A stretch of 64,000 nt of DNA from positions 21,034,981-21,098,980 of the forward strand of contig NC_045147.1 of the NCBI RefSeq assembly GCF_008831285.2, given 5' to 3'. The number at the start of each line of letters is the position of its first letter. Position 1 is the stretch's first letter. This DNA is from Nymphaea colorata. Taxonomy: Eukaryota > Streptophyta > Magnoliopsida > Nymphaeales > Nymphaeaceae. Below the pieces are notes generated by a model, which had not been told where the DNA came from, did no database searches, and was given only the letters and a program-made list of their open reading frames with translations. A program made the position numbers and the translations under genes. This document shows, piece after piece, positions 1-9,699 of this stretch.

Positions 1-77
1 TAATTTATAAAACCCCCTTTTTTGTAATTTTTAAGAATTCAGAGGGTACCAAAACGTGATTTCTTATTAAATGCATG

Positions 78-134
78 GTTTTTGCTGAAAATCACTTTCC
101 CAAGCCTCTTTTTGAAGAGGTTTTCAGCAAAAAC
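78..134. repeat. Compound hairpin in LTR-like U3
   Basis: GTTTTTGCTGAAAA at 78-91 is the exact reverse complement of TTTTCAGCAAAAAC at 121-134. The loop contains a second perfect stem, CCTCTT at 105-110 with AAGAGG at 115-120. The two nested stems could form an extended cruciform or RNA hairpin upstream of the TATA box. Confidence 0.8.
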
Positions 135-222
135 GTTGCGGCATTATTTTATAAAAACTATAACCGCTTATCCGTAAATTTCGATAAAGAGGTGGACCCA
201 CTTTGTAATTTTTCCAACTTAA

Positions 223-230
223 TATAAAAA
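223..230 (+). promoter_or_regulatory. TATA box of the LTR-like promoter
   Basis: TATAAAAA is followed about 10-40 bases later by a CT-rich leader, the usual arrangement at plant LTR transcription starts. No transcript evidence is available. Confidence 0.5.
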
Positions 231-798
231 CGGCCGACGCTCCTTTTTTCTCTCATTTCACGCCTCGTTTTCTCTCTCCTACGAGCTGCTCCTCCGTCTT
301 CTTCTCGCTCGACCAGCGGTGGGGATTCCACCGTTCGTTCTCAACCCAAAACCGAAGAGAAACTCTTCTCCTGCTGCGACATTCCGGCGTTGGGTTTCCA
401 CGTCGCTGCGCCACCCGTCGCCTTCCGCCGCCACCACCACCTGCTCTCGTGCTTCTAGCATTGCCCTCGTGAGAAACCTTGACAGAGAGAAAGAAGGGTT
501 GTCGGGCCCTCCACTGCCCGGTTGCAATAGCAGTTGCTGCTACCTCTTTCCCTTGCTCTCGTTCTCTCAAGCAGGAGAGGAACGACTGAAGCTGCGTTCC
601 ATCAGCCACCAGCATGAGGAAGGTGGCTGGTCTTCCGATCGATCGAGTGACAGTGCCTGCGCATCACTGCGGTTCCTTCTTTCCTGTTTGTTTTTAGATT
701 TGGGGTTCACCGCAAGTCGATCAAAGCAATGTCATGTCCTCTGTCCATGTTGCTCTGAACTTCCCCCTTTTATTATTACTATTCTTTTTCTTCTCTGC

Positions 799-810
799 TA
801 GTATCATAGC
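799..810 (+). other. Degenerate tRNA-iMet primer binding site
   Basis: TAGTATCATAGC differs from the canonical plant PBS TGGTATCAGAGC at two positions, both G in the canonical site, and is followed by AGG. It supports reading 1-798 as an LTR in plus orientation. Confidence 0.4.
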
Positions 811-1392
811 AGGTTCGGGAAGACAACCGAGTCTTCCCACTGCAGATTGGTATCGCTCCTTCTGTGGCCCGACCCTCTCAGAGGGTTCATGTATCAAATC
901 TTTCTATTGTTTGATGATGTATTAGGTCATAAGGTCGTCTGTGTTTCCGTTCTTTCTGGATAAAACGAAATTATACCTAGCATGCTATTTCCGTTCCAGT
1001 CTTCAATAACTCATGCATAGATTCATGTTCAGGCATATATAAATTGATAAACTCTCATGCATACGTATCTAGAAATTCAAAATATACAGGCTTCATGCTC
1101 CATTCATGATTGAAAATCCCCATACCTCTGAAAATCTTGGCAACTTTTGCTCCTGGTTTCTTTCCAGCAGCCACTAGCCTCCGTTCCAACAAGAGAGCAA
1201 GAAGCATTTCTCACCCTTTCTCTCTCTCTCTTTCTTTCTAATGTTGGACGAGCTCCTCTAAGCCTGCGGTAAAGAAAGTCCTTGCTGTAAAATGTGGTTA
1301 CATATGCCCTTATCCCTATCTTTTCCACAAATGTCTCCCTTTGATAAGCTTGATAGTTGGAAAAGGATAAGGAAAGAAAATCGTGGGCTTAC
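811..1392. other. Junction region between two LTR elements
   Basis: No gene was recognised. The right part probably belongs to the 3' LTR of the minus-strand Ty3 element, because an LTR-like start (minus TGTAAGCCC) abuts its polypurine tract at 1393. I cannot place the other LTR edge. A CT-rich run lies near 1216-1237. Confidence 0.35.
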
Positions 1393-1393
1393 A

Positions 1394-1405
1394 TTCTCCC
1401 TCCCT
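1394..1405 (-). other. Polypurine tract of the minus-strand Ty3 element
   Basis: Read on the minus strand this is AGGGAGGGAGAA, immediately followed by TGTAAGCCC, the typical TG start of an LTR. It lies about 65 bases beyond the stop codon of the polyprotein, the expected place for the second-strand primer and the start of the 3' LTR. Confidence 0.55.
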
Positions 1406-1444
1406 AAAAAGAAATTTCATCCTCGAAATTTTAGCGTACCTTTT

Positions 1445-1526
1445 TGAAATAGTTGAGGGTAGCTATTTCTCATATCTTCTTCTGGTGAAATAGTTGAGGG
1501 TAGCTATTTCTCATATCTTCTTCTGG
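1445..1526 (-). repeat. 41-bp perfect tandem duplication at end of pol
   Basis: Bases 1445-1485 and 1486-1526 are identical copies. The duplication covers the last codons of the chromodomain reading frame, and the present stop lies inside the duplicated tract, so the C-terminus of the encoded protein differs from the ancestral one. It looks like a replication-slippage or repair scar. Confidence 0.9.
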
Positions 1527-4500
1527 TTCCCACGTACATTCTTTGATGCCATGATGTTGCCATTCCACTTGAACTAATGGGATGGTCTTCTTTCGCAACG
1601 CATGTTCCTTCCGGTCTATGATCCGAAGTGGCTTTTCATCTGTTGTCATGTCCTCTTGCAAATCAACCTCTTCGTAGTCTATCACATGCGAAGGATCGGG
1701 TACATATTTCCTTAGCATCGACTCATGAAATACTGGATGAACATGACTATATTGTGGTGGAAGTGCAATTCGATATGCCACCACTCCAACTTTTTCCAGA
1801 ATCTCGAATGGACCAATGTATCTTGGACTCAATTTTCCTTTCTTTCCGAATCGAAAAACACTTTTAGTGGGTGATATCTTGATAAAAACATGATCTCCTG
1901 CTTCAAAAGCTAGCTCTCTTCGTCGTTGGTCTGCATAACTCTTTTGTCGACTTTGGGCAGCCAATAATTTCTTTCTAATCATGTTGACTTGATCAGTATA
2001 ATGTTGTATTACTAAAAGATCCTCAATCTTGTTGTCTCCTATCTCAGTCCAACACGATGGTGATCTACAAGGTCGGCCATAAAGAGCTTCAAACGGAGCC
2101 ATTCCAATGCTAGAGTGATAGTTGTTGTTGTAGGCAAATTCACCCAACTTCACATGTTTATCCCATTCACCCTTCCACTGCAAAACACAAGCTCTTAACA
2201 TATCTTCAAGAGTCTGGATGGTTCGCTCAGACTGTCCATCTGTCTGCGGATGAAATGCTGTACTCAGTTTCAATTTTGTTCCCAACGCTTCCTGTAACCT
2301 TCCCCAAAACTTGGATGTAAATCTTGGATCTCTGTCTGAGATTATTGATTTAGGGATTCCATGAAGTCTCACAATTTCATCAACATACAAATCTGCCAGA
2401 CTTTCTAGTGATTGTGAAATCTTGATCGGAAGAAAATGTGCAGATTTAGTTAGGCGGTCTACCACTACCCAAATAGCATCGTGTTGTCGTCGAGTACGTG
2501 GTAACCCCACTACGAAGTCCATGGTGATGTCTTCCCATTTCCATTGAGGAATTTCTATCTGTTGCATCAAACCACCTGGTTTCTGATGTTCCACTTTAAC
2601 CTGTTGACACACCAAGCATCGTGAGACGAACTCAGTAATCTCTTTCTTCATTCCTGGCCACCAGAAGTTTATCCTTAAATTTTGATACATCTTTGTGCTT
2701 CCTGGATGTATGGTGTATCTTGTCTTGTGTGCCTCTTCCAGCAACTTGTTCTTCACTTCAGGATCATTCGGAACCCACAATCTACCATTGAACCACATAG
2801 ATCCATCTTCGTCCTCAAAATAAGGAGTTTCTTCTTTCTTGTGACACTCAAGTTTCAACTTCGCATATTCCAGGCTCTGTTTTTGTTTCTCAATAATTTC
2901 ATCAAGGAAACTATCTCGAATTATTCCTGCACACTTCACCTTTCCATTATCATCTCTCAATGGATGCCATTTTTCAAAGTCTTCCACCAAATTCCATGTC
3001 TGCATTAATAGTCCACTAGCTTTAGCAGTCGTCTTTCTGCTGAGTGCATCGGCTACCACATTGGCCTTTCCTGGATGATACTTTATTTCAAAGTCGTAAT
3101 CTTTGAGATATTCCAGCCATCTTCTCTGTCTTAGATTCAATTCCTTTTGCGAGAACAAATATTTGAGCGATTTGTGGTCAGAAAATACTTCAAATTCCAC
3201 ACCATAGAGATAATGTCTCCATATTTTTAGCGCAAATACCACAGCTCCTAATTCCAAATCGTGTGTTGGATAGTTTTTCTCGTGTTGTTTTAGTTGTCTA
3301 GAGGCATAAGCTATAACATTGTCCTTTTGCACAAGCACCGCTCCATATCCTGTTCCCGAAGCATCGGTATATACCACAAATCCTTTCCTCCCATTTGGCA
3401 GTGTTAGAATTGGGGCACTAGTCAAACTGTCTTTCAACATCTAAAAACTCTTCTGACAATCCTCTGTCCACGTAAATTTCACTCCTTTTTGTAGCAGTTT
3501 AGTCATTGGGGTTGCAATTTTCGAAAAATCCTTGATGAACTTCCTGTAGTAACCTGCTAAGCCAAGAAAACTTCTGATTTCTGACACATTAGTTGGCGCA
3601 TTCCATTGTTGTACAACTTCCACTTTGGCCGGATCAACTGCCACTCCCTCCTTAGAGATTACATGTCCCAAGAAATTCACTTTGTCTAGCCAAAACTCAC
3701 ACTTGGAATATTTGGCAAACAGTTGATTTTGTATCAATATCCTCATCACTAACTCGAGATGTGCCGCATGCATCGCTTCACACTCTGAGTACACTAGCAC
3801 ATCGTCAATGAACACTATAACGAATCGGTCTAAGTACTCGTGAAATATCCGATTCATGAGATCCATAAAAGCTGCTGGGGCATTTGTGAGTCCAAAAGGC
3901 ATCACTCGAAACTCATAATGCCCATAACGTGTGCGAAATGCTGTTTTGGGAATATCTTCTTCCTTAATTCGCAATTGATGGTATCCCGACCTTAAGTCTA
4001 TCTTAGAAAACACCTTTGCTTCCTTTAATTGATCGAATAAATCTTCGATTCTAGGCAATGGATATTTGTTCTTGATTGTAACCTGATTCAACATTCGATA
4101 GTCAATACACAACCGCATTGACCCATCCTTTTTCTTTACAAATAAGACCGGTGCTCCCTAAGGTGACACACTTGGACGAATGAATCCCTTGCTGGCCAAA
4201 TCTTGGATCTGTTTCTTTAATTCTTCTAGTTCTGCTGGTGCCATTCTATATGGAGCCTTAGAAACAGGTGCAGTTCCTGGTATCAATTCGATGCCAAACT
4301 CCACCTCTCGTACAGGAGGTAATCCAGGTAAATCTTCAGGAAACACGTCTGCGTAGTCCTTCACCGTACGCACCTCACTAATGGGTTTTAATTTCTGCTC
4401 GATTGCATCCATGCTAACCAAATATGCAGTGCACCCATTTTCCATGTATTTTCTTGCCTTAACCGCTGACACAACTAGCTTTCTTTGATCTTGGGGCGTT

Positions 4501-5510
4501 TTTACCCTAAATTCGATCTTTTGACCATTCTCCAATTGAATCTTCAACTTCTTTTTTCTGCAATCTATCGTTGCGTAGTGATGGTATAACCAATCCATTC
4601 CTAGGATTACGTCATACCCCAACATATTCATTACCACCAACTGTGCTGGTAATAAATGTTCATGTATTTCTATTTTCACATTTTCTAAATACGTTCTGCA
4701 TGTGTCTTTGTTTCCCATAGGTGTAGCAACTAACAATTGATAAGGCATATTCTTTCTTTCTAACTTTAAAAGTTCAGCAAAACTCTTAGAAACAAAAGAA
4801 TGCGATGCTCCAGAATCAAACAAAACATGAGCCCAATGAGATTGTACAAGAAGGGTACCTTCAATCATGTCAGTAGGTTTCAACTCTTCAACCGTGGTCG
4901 CGTAAACTCTGCCAGGTACCTTCTTTTCTGCTGGCTGATTGGTTGCACCACGCCTCTGCTCTGCCTCTTTCTTCTTTGAGCACTCACGAATAAAATGACC
5001 TTGTGCTCCACAGTAAAGACATGCTCCGATATCTCTGTAACATGGTTTACCAGGATGTTGGCGATGACACTTGGGGCATTCACCATCCCCCCTGAATGTT
5101 GATGGCCTCTGTCTTTTGAATTTGTCCCCTTGGTTTCCCCTGTCACTACGCCCTCTCTTAAACATGTCAGGTCTCGACCTGGGTCGCAGAGATTCACTCT
5201 TCCTATTTGTCCCTTGCATCCTGTTCCAGCCCTCCTCAAGACGTGTGGCCATGTCGATAGCGTCGTCTAGATCTCTCGGACGACTACTAATTACTTGGTT
5301 CTGCAACCCGTCTTTAAGTCCTCTGACGAACTTATTTGCTCGGTCCGCATCAATAACATACACATGGGGGCAATATTTTTCCAAATGTCTGAATTTGACG
5401 ATGTATTCGTACAAACTCAGACTCCCTTGTTGAAGGTCCAGGAATTCTTGCATGCGTTTCTCTCGTGTGAAGGTTGGGATGTAGGCATGTGTGAAGGATT
5501 TTACTGTCAT
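1470..5510 (-). pseudogene. Ty3/gypsy chromovirus gag-pol, 5'-truncated, two nonsense codons
   Basis: One continuous minus-strand frame is interrupted by TAG at 4158-4160 (where the family has Trp, in SVSP-W-GAPV) and TAG at 3441-3443. The domain order is typical of gypsy. A partial gag is followed by a CX2CX4HX4C zinc knuckle (C164, C167, H172, C177 of the first segment) and an aspartic protease with DSGAS (D232). Next come reverse transcriptase with FIDD, RNase H with YTDAS, and integrase with a zinc-binding HHCC region, an MDF/DRD catalytic core and a GPF-like module. A C-terminal chromodomain ends the frame ([16 protein letters not shown]). Pol before chromodomain places it among plant chromoviruses, probably Tekay/Del-like. 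The N-terminal gag, 5' UTR and 5' LTR are missing: recognisable gag stops near 5510 and unrelated DNA follows. It is non-functional as it stands. Confidence 0.93.
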
Positions 5511-6919
5511 CTTTGTTATTAAGAGAACTCAAACCACCAGAAATGATGCAAAGCTTAAAGGGAATTCAGTCTTGAAAATGTCCAAATGTTTTGTTGCCAT
5601 GTAAGGCTAATAAAACTTGCAGGTTCAGAATCTTGTTGAACTCGTATCAAATCTAAATACCTGTTTTTGCAAACTAGCAGTACACCACCAGGACACAACT
5701 TAACATCTTGCATGTATAGACCTTTATGGAGGAGAAACGTTTTTTCCGTTAACTAGGGGGTAGGGGCCTTGATCAAGTAAACAAGAAAGGCACACATGAG
5801 TATGAGTTTGGATCACGTTAGCTTTTGTTTGGTCTACATCTACCAACTGTGAAGTAACTAGGCCAGAGATGGTCCGAGCAAAAGGGCATGCCCGATGGTA
5901 CCACCTCCATGATATCGGGTATGCTTTAAAACATAATAGATTCATACCACAGAAACTGGAAAAATTTATCACACAATAAAGCGATCTGTGTCTAATGGCA
6001 CAGTAAAATAAAACATTGAATACTTTAGTGACAGAAACAGGGAAAGATCTGTACCATTTTCCTAGTGGAGGCAAATAAATGACCGCAGCAAGGAGGGAAA
6101 AGATAAATCCCATGATCTATGTTTTGTACCATTTTGCATAGTGGAGCTAAAAAGTCTGAGCACAGCAACGACAAAAACCCATGGTCTTTCCTATCTTTCG
6201 TTCCATCCATATTAGCAGCAGACAGCTGGTAATAGAAAGCAAATTTTCACCAACCATCACTTTGAGTGAGTCAGACAAAGCAACATGTTTTCAACTCGCT
6301 GGACATGCTAATGTATGCTATTGTTATTTACAACTGTAGGATATAGTGGTTCAGCAGGCAATTCATCTTCCATCACCATAATCAGACCTCATAAATGTGC
6401 CGCAGCGTGAGTTTCAATTACCTGGCATCACAGGTCTATAGATTAACTTGCTGAATCTCGTATAGCTTAAGTCTCCTATCACATCACGTTAACAGAGGTT
6501 CTTTAGATTAACTTGCTGAAGAAATAACTGTTAACAGCTGATGCTGAAGTTGCATATTTATGACAGACTTTGAGGTCATCACAGTTACAATAGAAATCAA
6601 ATGATGTCGCAGCTAACATGATCATAAGTTATCACGATGAATCTGAATCAGAGAAGCCTCACAGAGTGCAAGAAAAGTCATGTTTCAGGCTCTTAGTATC
6701 TCCCACCTAATATCATCTTCTGAACCAAAAGTATAAAACTTACAGAAACAAAAAAAAGTTTAGAATTCTAAAAAATTCACATCGGAAAAATCTTGTGTAT
6801 GGATTCCATACGTGCCTATTAAGTTGTAAACCAGGGGGATTAGGTTGGCACCATTAAAATCTAGAAACAAATTAAGAAAAATATGCAGAACTTGAGTTTT
6901 AAAGCATTTCAACCTATAC
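5511..6919. other. Intergenic DNA without recognised genes
   Basis: Sequence of mixed composition beyond the gag truncation point. The reading frames are short, with no codon pattern, splice frame or family motif I could support. No PBS or second LTR for the Ty3 element was found here. Confidence 0.6.
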
Positions 6920-7283
6920 TCAGCGGAGGAGACAAAGAGAAGGGGAGGGCATGGCGATGAATCTACCATCCCAAAAAACGAGCGTACCAGATGCTATGGA
7001 TCTTGACGTCTTTGGGCACCCACGAACCAAATCCCCATCAAACGGCTGGAGGATCTCCAACACGCCGATCACCTCGCTGGTCTCCGAATTGCTCTTCGCC
7101 GCACTCAGCGTGATCTTCCCCGTTGACGACGATGAGTCATTGATCTCACAGTCACCGTCCTCCTCCTCGAACTTGAGGGAGCCATAGGAGGAGACCTTGA
7201 AGCCCGATCACGTCTAGGGTGTGGATGAGGCGGGTCACGAACTTCTTCTCCAACTCCGGTGGGGCGTTCTTGCTGACGCCCTA
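6920..7283 (-). pseudogene. Frameshifted coding relic of unknown family
   Basis: Reading the minus strand from about 7283, a frame rich in charged residues (KNAPPELEKKFVTRLIHT...DVIG) runs to about 7201. It continues convincingly in another frame (FKVSSYGSLKFEEEDGD...) to TGA at 6920-6922. One extra G in the GGGC at the junction explains the shift. The segment is GC-rich compared with its AT-rich surroundings. I do not recognise the family. The lack of a start codon and of further exons suggests a broken or captured gene fragment. An overlapping plus-strand frame at 6951-7187 is probably its shadow. Confidence 0.45.
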
Positions 7284-7473
7284 GACCTTTCTTGAAAAAG
7301 CAAAACGAGATGGGGGAGGGCGAGCGCACGCACGGGGGGGAGAGAGTGTGTGTGTGTGGGAGCTTCTTGTAACCGCCAACGGGAGGTCCTAACCGCCACT
7401 CGCACGTCCAGCGGCCTGAAATGGGTGGTGTGTACCAACATTTATTTGAAGCAGAAAGCGAACGAAAAGTCAT

Positions 7474-9370
7474 TTGCGACGGGAAGGGGAGATAAGTTCA
7501 TAAATCAGCATTTTCTTTAAAATCCAATTTATACATCGGTTCGGTCTCTAAGTTGTTCTCGTTTCAATATTTCCCCAAGTTTTCGAGTTTAAACCATTAA
7601 CTTATTTTACCAACTCATCTTACTTTTCTCTCTCTCTCTAAATTGTAATCCCATGCGGGAGTCCTAAGCGCTTTAGATATTGTATAATGTACAAACAAAA
7701 TATTCAAATTGTTTAATAATCAACACCTAAGTTTATTGGCTTATAATACCCATCTTAATTCTTCATATATATACCACTACGGTCCTAGTCTACCTACACA
7801 TGGACTGTTACTAACGCTGTTGTTTGTCGACTCGACAACGTGGCCAGGTGCTTTTTCTCTTTCCTCTTTTCTCCATTTCTTCTGATTTATCTGCATGGAA
7901 ATTTTGTCGCAGTAACGTAATATTAAGTGCAGTGCACCGCCACCACAAAAGCTTCAAGTTTTTCAATTTCTCATGTAAGGAAGAAAGACATTTTCCTCTT
8001 TTCTAAAGGGGATTAATTTAAGCACTTGACAATGTCTTCAATCACTAATCGCAGGCTGTTTCTTGTTGTGGGGTAGGGACTTGGTGGACATAACTGAACT
8101 TAGACGTAATGACTCGTTGAAGTCGGGGCTCAGCTGACCCTCCGCTCAACCTTACAGGTTGACATCAAGAACGTGGCGCAACCAGTAGACCCATGAACTT
8201 GATCAAGTTCTATTTATCAAAAGAATTGTGCAAAGACAGGAAAATAAAAAAACATGAGTATGGATGCTCGAAGAAGTCAGGATCAGCCCGAGACCGACCT
8301 ATTTCCAGCCCCCTGTCACCCCATCTAGGAAAGATTCCACCATAGCTTCACGTAGTTGGGTTGATAAATGGGAACAGTTAAATTCCAATTAATTGGAACT
8401 TGGTTCCAAAAATATTTTATGTTAAAATTCAAAATTTTTTAAGAACCTACAAATATCTAAATACAGAAAAATGGCTATAGTTTCTTATTCCATCTTGTAT
8501 AAAAATTACAGTAGCATGGAGCGCCTAATCTTTCTCTGCAACGCAGAACGAACATGGTGATAGATTCACGCAAAAAAGCCCTTATAATCCTTCTGCCACA
8601 TACATGTTCTCATATAAGAAAATGCATGTGAATGACTTTCCCTATAAGGGGGATGATCCAACAATTCCAAACCAATGTAATTCTTCTGCCACGTAGCGTT
8701 ATTCAAACCATTTGCTCAATACTTATGAGGCCAAATCCTTCCATTTTCCCATAAAAGCCACAGTTCCCAGGAAAACTCGTTTCCCCTTCTTAGATAATTA
8801 ATAATTTAAAGAAGTATTAAGATGACAAATATAACAACATAAGGCGACCTTCAAACCGAATAGATTGTTTATTATATATCTATCTTGAAGACAGAAAATC
8901 AGACATTAAAGTTACTTGATGAATGGTGAAATACCGTGCTCCTTTTGCAAATAAACTCATTGTGCAGCAACATAAAAAAAAGGCTACCTCATTTCTACTT
9001 ACCAAAGTATAGCTTTGGAGAGAATCTTGAAAAAAAGAAAAAACAAGTAAGCCAAATACCCAAAAGAAAGCAAAGCAAAAGACAAATTAACATGTCGACT
9101 CTGTGTTCTTGAGAGGACGAGCTTCTTGCTCACTTTTCCCTAGCAATTGTGAGAAGCAGAGTTAGTAAGTTCAGTGTGTTGAACAACATGACTTTGTGCA
9201 CAAAGAAAGAGGACAAACGTTAGTAACTCGAGTGTGTTGAGCATGAATTAGTGCATAAAAAAAGAGGACAAATGTACAATATTTCATCCATCTCGTCCTC
9301 TTTCTTCTTCCCAGACACAAGATTTTTTGGCAGTGCCTTTTCCTTTTCTCGCTGCATCGCTATTGGATCA
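7474..9370. other. Gene-poor intergenic DNA
   Basis: AT-rich sequence with short random frames only. I see no tRNA, rRNA or transposase signature. Confidence 0.55.
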
Positions 9371-9386
9371 CCGGTATTTGTTTAGA

Positions 9387-9503
9387 GCGGTGAGGATTGT
9401 CCCCGCTATAGCATTTTGGGAAAAACGATCACCGCTATAGATCTATTGCGGTGAGAAAGTTCCTCGCTATAACCTAAGAGTACCGGCGACAATGCTCGCC
9501 GGT
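9387..9503. repeat. Cluster of palindromic GCGGTGA / TCACCGC motifs
   Basis: Short inverted motifs are packed together: GCGGTGA at 9387, a palindromic pair TCACCGC...GCGGTGA at 9429-9454, and ACCGGCGA/TCGCCGGT at 9482-9489 and 9496-9503. Such arrays resemble the subterminal repeats of CACTA (En/Spm) transposons. Similar motifs recur near 23100 and 44584-44726. I did not find convincing CACTA termini, so the class is inference. Confidence 0.5.
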
Positions 9504-9695
9504 AGAGGTAAGCTGAAAATTACCGCCGCTACAGGCATACTTGATTATCCTCAAAACTGGTTTGAGGGGCACAAGGAGCAAGTCATTGATGCTGTTACAA
9601 CGATGACTCTGGACTTTGTGCGTGAAATTCAGCATCTATATGTTCCACTTACCTCAGTTCTTAATGAGCTGTGGATTGGACAACTGTTCTTATGA
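9492..9695 (+). other. Possible captured exon fragment
   Basis: A 67-codon plus-strand frame follows the palindromic repeat cluster. Its latter part (about ILDYPQNWFEGHKEQ to NELW) has a protein-like composition unlike the surrounding noise. I do not recognise the family. Position beside transposon-like subterminal repeats suggests a transduplicated gene fragment rather than a gene of its own. Confidence 0.28.
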
Positions 9696-9699
9696 ATTT

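Larger units (their letters stand above)
1..810 (+). mobile_element. Probable partial LTR (plus orientation) followed by PBS-like site
   Basis: The left end of the window reads like a plant LTR on the plus strand. There is an AT-rich U3-like stretch with a strong hairpin, then a TATA box at 223-230, then a CT- and GC-rich R/U5-like leader. It ends at 799-810 in a 12-mer that matches the plant initiator-Met tRNA primer site TGGTATCAGAGC at 10 of 12 positions. The window starts inside the element, so its left end is not seen. No gag-pol in plus orientation follows; the next coding DNA is an element on the opposite strand. The LTR call is inference from architecture; a host promoter with a CT-rich leader is the main alternative. 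Confidence 0.42.

Noticed and set aside
319-801. 160-codon plus-strand frame at the left end
   Set aside because: It lies in the CT/GC-rich leader of the LTR-like segment, has low-complexity Ser/Pro/Arg content and is mirrored by long frames on the other strand, as expected of GC-rich noncoding DNA.
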